Shown here one piece after another: positions 31,099 through 41,198 of a DNA stretch of 64,000 nucleotides. Each line of letters opens with the position of its first letter. The stretch's first letter is position 1. A program made the translations under genes and the position numbers. This DNA comes from Proales similis (lineage: Eukaryota; Rotifera; Eurotatoria; Ploima; Proalidae): positions 2,728,001 to 2,792,000 of the forward strand of contig JAGVRJ010000004.1 in assembly GCA_019059635.1 (NCBI GenBank), read 5' to 3'. Below the pieces are notes generated by a model. The model saw only the letters and a program-made list of their open reading frames with translations, was not told where the DNA came from and did no database searches.

Positions 31099-33259
31099 AT
31101 GAACGCCAGATTGGGTCTCATCAATCAAAGCTTTTTGATTCTAAAGCGACCGTTGTTGGTCAAACAGTCGAGCTTCGCCATGAGCCGACTTGTACGACCA
31201 GAAAGATTCACGCCGCCGGTTGTTACCATTCAAAGTCAGCCTGAAAAAGAGGCGTCCAAGTCGGCCAGCCCTTTGCTTCAGTTCGCTCGACTCAAAATGA
31301 AAGGCGGTCCTGGCTACACCAACTACGGCCACGGTCGACCGGCAACAAAAATGAGCCGATTCGCTTACTTTTGGCTGACGTTTGTGGTCGGCGGTGTGCT
31401 ATTCGCCGCCTTCTTTGACTTTGAAAATTTCATATTCCGCGGCTTGGAGCCCACAGAAAAGATAACCGAAATGAAGAGCACGTTCACTCGAGAATTTCGA
31501 CCCAAGGCCAAAGAAAAAGGCAGAAATGTGCAAGAGAATGAGCCAGAGGAAGCGGCTCAGTCTGAAGACAGCGATGGTGACCATGACAGTGAGGTTGAAG
31601 ACCAAGAATCGAGCAACGGCTCTAAGCAGAAGCAATCTTTCCGTGATCGCAAGGTCTGTTGATTTCATTTTTTAGAATTGATGGCAAATTGACGAAAAAC
31701 CAATCTATTGTTTAAGATCGTTCAATACGAGAATAGAATCCGGCAATATTCTGCACCTGACAAAGTGTTCCGCTACTTTGCCACACTCAAAGTCTGGAAT
31801 GAGAAGCACAAAGACTACGAAGTATTCATGACTCCTGAAGACTTTGTGCGCTCTATTTCCTACGGCATAAAGCAGCCCGAGGGTCTAGGCCTCGATCGCT
31901 TCAACAAATTTGATCCCAAGGTGAGCTAAAATCCAGACATTCTTGAATCCAAAAGACTCAAACTTAGTACAAGATGCAAAAACTCGAATCCTCTCTGGAC
32001 CAGGACTGCGTTTTCCGCCGACTTAGTCCACAGGGCCTAATCTCATTCTCGGATTATCTCTTCTTGGTCACTCTTCTCTCAAGTAGGCTTTTGATTGTCA
32101 TTCGACATTTCGAAAAATCTCACTCTTCTTTGCCAAGCGCCAAATCGTCACTTTAAAATCGCTTTTCAAATGTTCGACGAAGATGGCAACGGCAACATTG
32201 ACTTGAACGAGTTTGAACAAGTAAAGCATTAATTAATACCAATCGATTGGCTCTTTGGCTCTAATTTGCATCGCCTTCGATTATCATCAGCTGCAAACTA
32301 TAATCAGGAATCAGACAATGTTCGGACAGCGTCATCGCGACACACAAATGACCGGCAGCGTGATAAGAGAGAACTCAAATCTGAACGACTATTTTTTTGG
32401 CAAGAATCGCGACCAGCAGCTGACCATTGAGAAATTCGCCGAATTTCATCGACAACTGCAATATGAAGTCATTCGAATTGAAGTAAGCCAAGTTGCTGTT
32501 TGTTCAAGACAAGTTGCTCACAAGCTGCGCCAACTAGTTCGATTACTGCGAGCCAAAATCAAATTTGAACAAGAATGGCGACAAGGTGATCAGCGAATAT
32601 TCGTTTTGCGACATGATTCTTGCCTATGCCGGCTTGAGCAGCTCGACCACTGCTAAAATGCTTAAGCACATTTCTAACATATACGCCGAAGATTCTCTGG
32701 TTGGTCCCGGTCCTTTTCATTTCTGTTTGCCAGAGTCCGTACAAATCTCTCTCTCTCTCTCTCTCCTCCTTCAAGGGCATTACTCTAAAAGACTACGAAG
32801 ACTTTTTTCAAGTTCTCTGTTCAATTCATGAGATCGACACAGCTCTGAGGTTTTACACAATCGCCGGTGCTTCAATTGATAAAAGTAAGCCCTTCCATCC
32901 AACAGCCAAGTCCGTTCACTCGGTTCCACCGTGGGCCTCTCTTTCGCTTTGTTTAGAAATTCTGAAGCACGTAGCAAAAACGGTGGCCGGTATTGAACTC
33001 AGCGATCACGTGATCGACGTCGTCTTTAATTTATTCGATCAGAACGGTAAGCGTTCGAGCCGGTCTAGATCCAGACTGGAGGCTTTTTTAAATTGAGATT
33101 GCTTCAAAAATAGGCGACGGCAGACTAAGTCACAGCGAATTCATCAGGGTGATGAAACGCAGATGGTTGAGAGGCCTTGAACGGCCCAAAGACACTCGCT
33201 TCATCAAACTGCTGGACGCCACTTCGACTTGTGTCAAAGAAATGACGCTCGGTGTCTAA
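31099..33259 (+). CDS. MICU1: Mitochondrial calcium uptake protein 1
   Basis: Nine or so exons; ATG 31099, TAA 33257-33259. The N terminus is Arg/Ser-rich (mitochondrial presequence-like), followed by a transmembrane helix (31360-31430; [19 protein letters not shown]), an acidic linker (31530-31640), the helical N-lobe ([12 protein letters not shown], 31820-31860), a canonical EF-hand ([12 protein letters not shown], about 32174-32217), a degenerate middle lobe (32240-32880), and a second canonical EF-hand whose codons join across an intron ([12 protein letters not shown], about 33034-33142). The C-terminal block ERPKDTRF plus a Cys matches the human MICU1 end, where that Cys bonds MICU2. MICU1 sits in the inner-membrane space and gates the MCU calcium uniporter. 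The basic patch found in human MICU1 is replaced by an acidic stretch. The C-terminal tail is short. A CT microsatellite lies in one intron. Confidence 0.9.
32745..32766 (+). repeat. (TC)n microsatellite in a MICU1 intron
   Basis: About ten TC units directly upstream of the acceptor before the exon [10 protein letters not shown]; it doubles as an extended polypyrimidine tract. Confidence 0.8.
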
Positions 33260-33484
33260 TCTCCAATCGATTGAACTCGTCAATGTGGAAAATTATCGAA
33301 ATATTGTCGCATAAAACTTCAAAGGCGTTCTCTGACTCTTTCTTTTTTTTTTGGGTTAAAACATGAGCCAGTTGTTGAGCTTCGGATTGGCGCTTAATTG
33401 CTTGGCCAGCTGAATTTTAAATTTTATTCGAATGTAGAATTTGCGCCAAAGTTTTGGCAACATTAGGCTAAAAAGGAGGTTTAT

Positions 33485-36444
33485 TCAAAGACTTCTTAGC
33501 TTGCGCGCCGAGGAAACCACTCGGGCCGGAATGTCTTTGCTGACCGCGTCAAAATCCGCCTCTTTACACTTCATTAGCGAAAGTAAATGCTTCAGATTGC
33601 CGAAATCTTTGAGACCCACGTCCTCTAGCACACTGAATATGTACTCTAATCCGAATGGAGTTTCTCAATTTAGCGAATATCTTTACACCACCATTAGCTC
33701 TTACCGATGTCAATAACAAGCTGACGCTGAGAGCTGACCGAAACGCGTTTACTTGAGCTGAACAGCTGATCACAGAAAGTGATCGCAGTCGCATTGGCAA
33801 TAGAATCAAGCCAACAGGCAGTTATGTCCTCGCTCAGATCCTTCTCCTCCAAATAAGGCAGCTTGCCCCTGTGCAGGGCCAGCACCAGTGTCTCGCTGTC
33901 CTGCATAGTGAACGGCTCGAAATTCTGCGGCAATGTCAGCAAGTATTGCCCGATTTTTGTGATATATTCTTGAGGAGCCATGGCGAAGAGAGGCACGGCT
34001 TCTTCCTTCTCACCACTGGCCTCCCAAATCTGTTGAATTGGTTTTCAAATTTAAAGTCTGCTGAAATTTCATGGCTTTGCCTACTTTTGACTTGTCGAGC
34101 TCTTTTAACAACTGTCGAACCGGCGCGAACACAATCTCAAACGCGTGCTTGTGAACCTCCTCGCTCAACTTGTACAAGGGCTTAAGGAGCTCGTGCATCA
34201 CGTTGTAATCATCGCCTTTTGTGTCAAAGTTCATTAAGAAGGCACGAGTCCAAGTTAGGCTGAAGAGAAACCTGATTCGAGCTGTCCAATCAGCTGATTG
34301 AGTCGAATTCGCTCATCGCTATCCAACAAGTACTGTTTAAAGCTGATCGCCGAGAGAAGCTCTTGGTTATCATCGTGTCCCGCTAGACGCTTTAGGCTTG
34401 TCTGAATCGATGCTTCGAGGTTATCGCATCGCAAGATCATGTTGCCCACGATCTGAATGAGCTGCACGAAATGTCTAAACGAGTCCCAGTCTTCCACATC
34501 GCGCTCGAGCTCGCCCCTTCGCTCTCTTAGATTGGACGCCACCCGAACAAAATCGCTCGAAACCACCGCCAGGAACGACTAGAGAACTCAAACAACTGAA
34601 GATGCCTAGCCAGCAAAGAGTCTGAGCTGTTCATGTACCTTAAAAGCGTGGAGCATCAAGCCGAGGCCGCAATCATTTGTTAGCAGACGGCAGCGCTCAA
34701 TCTCTTCTTCAATTAGATTGAACACAAGGTTTGAAAGATTGGCAAGTTTTTGAACAATATCGGCCGCTTCTGATTGTGTGGTTTTTTGAATTCCGCCTTC
34801 GAGCTCGCGCTCAAGCCTTTCTTGAATCAGTCGGCTGTAGCTCTTCAGGACTCGTTTAAACGGCGAATAGAGCTGAGCTAACAGCTTGTAAATTGCGTCA
34901 TTTGCCAGAGAATCTGATCAATTCACGTTCAATACGACTTCTCAAGTTGGTTGGCTTAGATTGGCTTTACCTTTGAGGAGGTCTGCACTTTTTGCTGACG
35001 AAACGAGGGTTGACGCAAATCGATCGCTTTGCTTTTTTTAAAAACCGATTTAGTGCGTTTTCTCCCTCTTCAATTGCGAATATGATTTTACTTGTTTGAG
35101 CTCAGTCAAAATAACCAGTCGCTGGCCTTGGTCTTCAGCCTTCAAGACCTCGTCTTCGACGCCCGGTTCGAACACTTTGTTGAGGTCAGCGATTGATTGA
35201 CAGAGCAGATTGCTTACAATCAAATGCGCGTCGCTGAATAAACTTTTGCACCATTGGGTCTAAAGAGAACGCGATTGAATATCACTAAAGATAGTTGCAG
35301 GCCGAAAGTGTAGCCACCTCTTGATGCCAAGTGTCGATCATCAGATCAAGCGATGCCCGATAGAACGACAAAATCCAGGCGACATCGTGTGCATGCATTT
35401 TATCGTACAGCTCACCACATTTCTGGCCAAGTCGTTCCCTCTCGCACTGATAATAATACTTCTTGAGCTCATCGATGCGGTCCATTCCTTCGAATATGCG
35501 AACGAAGCGTGTGCTAGACTCTAATTGCGGACCGAAAACAAGAAGCCAGCTCGTCAACGACTCATTTCAGAGGATCTATCTCAAATAGCCCACCAAGAGA
35601 TTTGGAATTGAACGCAGCAATCACTTCTGGGCTTATCATGCTCTCGAACTTGTTCTTGAACTCTTCAAATACGGTGCACTTGTTCATGTACTCGGCAGTG
35701 TCGTCTTGCAGAAGAGACTTTTTTGGGATGATTTTCAAGCAAACTTTTCCAAAGCTTCCTTCGACCACCTTGACTTACCAAGCTCTGTCGCATCGAATCT
35801 ATGTGGCTGGCGATCTGTCAGAATGAACAAAAATTAGCGTCCAGAAACTGACAAAGAACATCAAAGACGAGAAAAAGCGTACAGCGTCCAAGTCGGCGCT
35901 TTGAAGCATCGAGTCAAGATCTTTGGTCAATTGAGACCAGTTGTCCGCTTCTTGTAAAGAGGTTTGCACTTGAAGCATGTTGGTCCTAATCACGTCCAAA
36001 TCAAGCAAGAGCTTCATTGAGTCGTTCACTGTGTTTTGCTCCACTTTGATCAAGTCTTCCTGCACATTGCGAATTGAATCTTTGAGCATCGACGCTTCCT
36101 GTTTCAGTATTTCAATTTCACGCAAAACCCTTTTAACCAATTTTATCTCTGACAGGTGCAGGACTGTTGGCCATTGGTGAGCATTACCTTGGAAATGTCT
36201 GTGTTGTTTGATGACTCGTTTCGTCGATCGAATTGTTTATTTCCTGAATGAAAACTTGCAGTTTAGTAACCAAGTTTGCCGCTACTTGCTTCATTTAAAA
36301 TGTTTAAATAAAAATTCATCTTTATTGTTGGAAAAGGAGACCACATACTTCTTGCGTCTGCCGGCCATCTACTGGCTGCTTAAATAGGCCATTTATCCAT
36401 TCTTTCAGGTCGAAATCGTCGTCAGAAAATTTGCTCAAGTCCAT
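33485..36444 (-). CDS. COG7: Conserved oligomeric Golgi complex subunit 7
   Basis: Many exons; ATG at 36444 opens MDLSKFSDDDFDLKEWIN, close to the human COG7 start, and the frame ends at 33485-33487. Further blocks match COG7 in order: LREIEILKQEASMLKDSI coiled coil (36130-36070), LQEADNWSQL (35955), SPEVIAAFNSKSLGGLFEIDPL (35640-35565), FEGMDRIDELKKYYYQCER (35500-35440), the middle helical rods (35000-34050), PQEYITKIGQYLLTLPQNFEPF (33975-33905), ALHRGKLP (33870) and the C-terminal EYIFSVLEDVGLKDFGNLKHLL (33650-33580). COG7 belongs to lobe B of the COG tether, which directs retrograde vesicles within the Golgi and keeps glycosylation enzymes in place. The stop overlaps a candidate poly(A) signal (TGAATAAA). 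Gene end is convergent with MICU1, 225 bases apart. Confidence 0.88.
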
Positions 36445-36744
36445 GGTCCTTGCGTGCTGCCCAGTCAATGTCGAGGCAATTGACAATTGAAAATTTTCAC
36501 TCAGCTCTACGTTTCAATTCTGCTTCTTATTTTGCAAAAATTATGCAAAATCTGTCGAGCGAAGCAACGATTTCAAATTTGACCGATTCAATCAAAAGGG
36601 CAAATTCACGTTTATTCAAAGTCAATTTAAAAAAAACTTTATAAAAACTCAAATTTTTTCTAAACTAATCACAAATCTAACTAAATCGTACAATTCTACG
36701 CAGCTAAACGGAATAAGGAAAGAAAAAGAGGAAAAGTCACAAAT
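36445..36744 (-). other. Spacer between COG7 and the sulfotransferase cluster
   Basis: COG7 5' UTR/promoter and the 3' UTR of the last sulfotransferase. Nothing else seen. Confidence 0.45.
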
Positions 36745-37793
36745 TTAATCAAAATATTTGCGTCCCTTAAATGTGAGCTCCCTCTCCGTCTTTTCATCGA
36801 ACTTTTTGGCCATCTCGTCAGAGAAGTAGTTGCGCCAGTCGCCACTCTTACCACTCCTGAGAAATTCGAAGCCTGAATCGAATGCCTTTGTGTTGGTCAT
36901 GTCAAAAGCAGGCAGCTTCTTCATGTTGTCGAACTTGGAGTACTCGACCACGGCTTGCACCTGCTCGTCTGTGAGTGGCTTGCCAATGTACTCAGCCAGG
37001 CGCTTGATTTCGACCGCGGGCTGCTCGAGCAGGTCCTCGTAGGTGAGGACGTGAAGGTTTGGCACGTCCATGAACGAGTTCACATGATCCCACCACGAGC
37101 TGTAACCGACTTGTTTTGCATGAGAAGCTCAAGTTCAATAAAGGCAAAGAGTACATTACAAGTTAAAAAACCTTTTCCGTCCAAGAAGAGCTGGAGCCAG
37201 TGGTCCATGTCACAGTTGATTCGATTGACTCGGCTCTTTTGATTGAAAAAGTAATAGGAAACGGCCACATCCTTGGGATCACGAATGATGTAGCTCATCT
37301 AAACCATTGCAAACTAAATAACTCAACTAAGGGGCACTGGATTTGAGTATTTCGCACCTTGGCTTCGGCCAAAATATTGCTCGGTAGAAACTTGAGCGGA
37401 AGGTGAGTGTGAAATATTCGTGGCGAGCTGGCTTCTTCGAAACGTTCGAAGCGACCGGGAGCCTCAAAAAAGTAAACACGATCAAAATGCTTGTTCGCTT
37501 TGGCTGATTCAAAGTTCAGATTGTTCAGAATCAAATAGGCAATCTCTTCAGTCCACGTGGTTCCTTTATAATGAAATCTAATTGAGATAGCTGGAGCGAA
37601 ACTTAGGGATGGCAGATGACATACCCGATTTGGGATATGCGTTTGAAATGAAGTCATCAGGTCGCAGCTTGACTGTCTTTATCAGGTCAACATTTTGGAA
37701 CATCGCTGGTAATAGGAGACCATTGTAACTGCGAAGGCCGGTCTCCATACCCGGCACTTGAACAGTTTCATTATTGACGCTCATATTGTGCAT
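36745..37793 (-). CDS. Cytosolic sulfotransferase (SULT1-type), copy A
   Basis: Four exons; ATG at 37793 (a second in-frame ATG at 37784), stop at 36745-36747. Motifs of cytosolic sulfotransferases: the 5'-phosphosulfate loop YPKSGTTW (split by an intron after the Gly), IFHTHLP with the catalytic His, the 3'-phosphate site RDPKDVAVSYYFF with Arg and Ser, the VTYEDLL-type VLTYEDLLEQP, and the C-terminal RSGKSGDWRNYF, matching the RKGxxGDWKN PAPS motif. Length about 300 residues as usual. The enzymes move sulfate from PAPS to hydroxyl or amine groups of small molecules in the cytosol; substrate unknown. Third in a head-to-tail array with B and C. The last exon is nearly identical to theirs while exons 1-2 diverge. 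A TATAAAAA lies about 32 bases upstream of the start. Confidence 0.9.
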
Positions 37794-37970
37794 ATTTGAT
37801 AAAAATCAGATAGACAAGGCCAAGATTTTTATACTCATTTGCCAGGCTTTATTGTCAAAGAATTCAATAACTTAATTAACTACGTGCATTTCTAAGTTCG
37901 CAAAAGTTTTTAATTTAGGCCCCAGCAACTTCTTAGAGGATTCTTAGAGCAAATTTGATTTCCAAGCCTT

Positions 37971-38994
37971 TCAGTCGAAATATTTTCTTCCCTTGAATCT
38001 GAGCTCCCTCTCCGTCTTTTCATCGAATTTTTTGGCCATCTCGTCCGAAAAGTAGTTGCGCCAGTCGCCGCTCTTTCCGCTCCTCAGATATTTGAAGCCC
38101 GAGTCAAATGCGGGTGTGTTGCTCATGTCAAAAGCAGGCAGCTTCTTCATGTTGTCGAACTTGGAGTACTCGACCACGGTCTGCACCTGCTCGTCTGTGA
38201 GTGGCTTGCCAATGTACTCGGCTAGACGTTTGATTTCGACCGCGGGCTGCTCGAGCAGGTCCTCGTAGGTAAGAATGTGAACGTTAGGCGCGTCCATGAA
38301 CGAGTTCACATGATCCCACCATGAGCCATAGGGAACTTTTTAAAGTAACTTATTAGAAATTTGAATTGTAGATCGATTTTGTCTGTTTTTACTGTTGCCC
38401 TCGAGAAACAACTCTAGCCAGCGGTCCATATCACACACGAGCCGTTCTATTGTTGTTTTTTGAAAAAAGAAATAACCCGAAACAGCAACGTCTTTTGGGT
38501 CCCTAATTACATAGCTCATCTTAAATTCCATTTGTTTTTAGTTATCGGCGATAAGTGTTAACCATCAAAAAGTAAAAACCTTGGCGTTGTTGAAAGCTTC
38601 TTGCGGAAAGAAATTCGGTTGAAGATGCGTATGGAATATTCGTGGTGATTGAACTTGCTCAGCCCGATCAACATCTTCCAGCTCTTCGATAAAGAGCACT
38701 CGCTCGTAATGCGGCACCGTCTTTAATTTCTCACAATCCAAGTCATTTAGAATCACAGCCGCTATTTCCTCGACCCAAGCAGTTCCTGCTCAACTCTTGT
38801 GATAAAATTTTGTTTGCTGCGATTCATAGTAATTTACCCGACTTGGGAAATGCGTTCGAAATATAGTCGTTTGGACGCCATTTAATAGCTTTTGGTGCAT
38901 TCACATGCCTCAGCGAATTGAAAAGTAGTAGACCGTTGTAGCTCCTGATTCCTGATTCCCATTCAGGTAAGTCCACGATAGGAAATTCGTCCAT
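37971..38994 (-). CDS. Cytosolic sulfotransferase (SULT1-type), copy B
   Basis: ATG at 38994 (MDEFPIVDLPEW), stop TGA at 37971-37973. Motifs: FPKSGTAW (PAPS loop, with Thr-Ala instead of Thr-Thr), IFHTHLQP with the catalytic His, MSYVIRDPKDVAVS, HILTYEDLLEQP and RSGKSGDWRNYF. The same four-exon plan as copies A and C. Its exon 2 (38756-38580) is the most divergent of the three and the middle acidic stretch EELEDVDR is unlike the others, while its last exon is about 92 % identical in protein to copy A. All core residues are present, so activity is likely; the changed PAPS loop could alter kinetics (inference). Confidence 0.88.
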
Positions 38995-39453
38995 TTATTG
39001 AAAAAAAAGAGAAAATATCCAAAAACAAGGGCTCTAAAATATTTCTTTAAAAACGAAGCAATTAAATGCTATTCAAGTCAGTCTGTCATTCTTTCTGAAC
39101 TTGTCAGACAAGTTCTTTTGTGCTTTAAAGGTAAATTGGTACATCGTGAGCATAAGTGAGACCTATAACAGTCCTTTGCTTGTGTGATATGAAGGTGGAT
39201 AGCTTTAATAATCTTCTGCTCGATAAAGCAGGCATAAAAATGTAACTAAACAACGACACCGCAGTAGCTTGATTGGTTAGTCCAGGCCTAGGCATCGAAT
39301 AACCTTAAATTCTTTCGTTATCTATGTCAACATTTATTCAAATGGTTAAAAAATCTTTCTAGCTAGAACTATATCTAGTATGAATACTTCACATAATAAG
39401 CGAGCTTGTGGACTAAAAATTTTGATATTTCAATACAACATAATCAACTAAGT
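38995..39453 (-). other. Spacer between sulfotransferase copies B and C
   Basis: AT-rich; promoter of copy B and 3' UTR of copy C. No coding or RNA feature seen. The spacer is clearly longer than the 177 bases between copies A and B. Confidence 0.45.
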
Positions 39454-40503
39454 CTATTCTTCGTCAAAATATTTTCTTCCCTTGAATCTGAGCTCCCTCT
39501 CCGTCTTTTCATCGAATTTTTTGGCCATCTCGTCCGAAAAGTAGTTGCGCCAGTCGCCGCTCTTTCCGTTTCTCAGAAATTGAAAGTCTGGGTCGAATGC
39601 CTGTGTTTTTCTCATGTCAAAAGCAGGCAGCTTCTTCATGTTGTCGAACTTGGAGTACTCGACAACGGCTTGCACCTGCTCGTCTGTGAGTGGCTTGCCA
39701 ATGTACTCGGCCAGGCGCTTGATTTCGACCGCGGGCTGCTCGAGCATGTCCTCGTAGGTGAGGACGTGAAGGTTGGACGCGTCCATGAACGAGTTCACAT
39801 GATCCCACCATGAACCGTAGAAAACTTGTGACAAATATGGAACATGATCCTTGATTGTATTTGAAATAAAGCATCAAACCTTTTCCGTCCAAAAAGAGCT
39901 GCAGCCAGTGGTCCATGTCACAGTCGATTCGATGTATTCGGCTCTTTAGATTGAAAAAGTAAAAGGAAACTGCGACATCTTTCGGATTTCTAATTGCATA
40001 GCTCATCTTGGTTATAATCGAGCTAATTACTATCTGTTCAATATGTCCAATTCATCCAAAACAATTTACTTTGGCCACGTCGAGCACGTTGTCGGGAAAA
40101 AAGCGTAGCGGTAGATGGGTGTGAAAAACTCTTGGCGACGGCGCATTCGCATATTTCTCGCACGAGTTGAGCGCTTCGAGAAAATACATTCGTTCGTGAA
40201 GATAGTTCGTCTTGGCTTTTTCAAAATCGAGGCCGCTTAGGACTAACGAGGCGATATCTTCTATCCATGTGGTGCCTTTTATTTTAAAAATTTTTATTCG
40301 ATTTTCATTCTTCGAGTGATTTAAGATTGTTTGAACTTGCCCGACTTGGGATAAGCATTCGAGATGAAATCATCAGTGCGAAACTCGGCCCTCTTTAATC
40401 GAGCGACTTCGGTCATCCATGGAATCATGTAAAGGCCATCAATAATCCTGAGACCGTCCGGAATTCCCGGTACTGGTACAATTGCCGTTTCATTTTTCTC
40501 CAT
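39454..40503 (-). CDS. Cytosolic sulfotransferase (SULT1-type), copy C
   Basis: ATG at 40503 (MEKNETAIVPVPGI; in-frame upstream codons are not ATG), stop at 39454-39456. Motifs: YPKSG split by an intron then TTWIEDIA, VFHTHLPLRFFP with catalytic His, MSYAIRNPKDVAVSFYFF (Asp of RDPKD is Asn), VLTYEDMLEQP and RNGKSGDWRNYF. It ends two residues later than A and B (FDEE). The same four-exon structure. First gene of the array in transcription order. Exon 3 resembles copy A (CDMDHWLQLFLDGK in both) more than copy B, suggesting A and C are closer or have exchanged sequence. Confidence 0.89.
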
Positions 40504-41198
40504 TATTTCAAGGCCTGTCTGCCAAACTAAGTTGAATTTATTGTTCACGTCTTCTTTCTTCCGACTCTACGTCTGTCGTATCTGCTTAAAACCCCTTGAT
40601 CACGTGCTCGTTCAACAATTATGCAGATCCTGATCATTTATTCTTACTCTCCATTCGAATTGATTCACCTGGAACTTTCGACTTTCAAGCTGCATAAGGG
40701 GCTTCTTTGTTTTTCTAATGATTTATTATGTTTTTAATGAAAAGAAATTAAAATAGCGTTTGAAACACATTGGGCGCTCCCTACGATCTCTACGCGTCAA
40801 TATTTGCTGGCCATCAAATGTTCTGTCTGTGTTTGAGTGTAGTCTAGTCTGAGTAGCAAAAGAAATTAGCGACGATGGCAGAGTCATGGTCGACTGCAGC
40901 GAAGCGTTCGCACTTGAATTCGTTTGGAACATAGTTGCGTTCTTCGATTCGATTATGTTTAATAGAAAGCCAACTCTAACACATAAATGCTCCTGTGGCC
41001 AAACTCTTTCAATGCTAGCACTTGACTGGCAGTGGCTTGAAACATCGATTCGTCATTTAAACTAGTTGTAGTCTAACATATGAGGCCAGTTTGTAATGTT
41101 AAATAATGAAAATTTTAAGTAAAAGAAAACAAGACGATAAATATCTCATCATAAGCGAGGTTATGCGCGATAGATTGTGGAGACGCCGACTGGAAGCT
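40504..41198 (-). other. Spacer between sulfotransferase C and twitchin
   Basis: Promoter of copy C and 3' UTR of twitchin. AT-rich; no domain-bearing frame or repeat. Confidence 0.45.
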
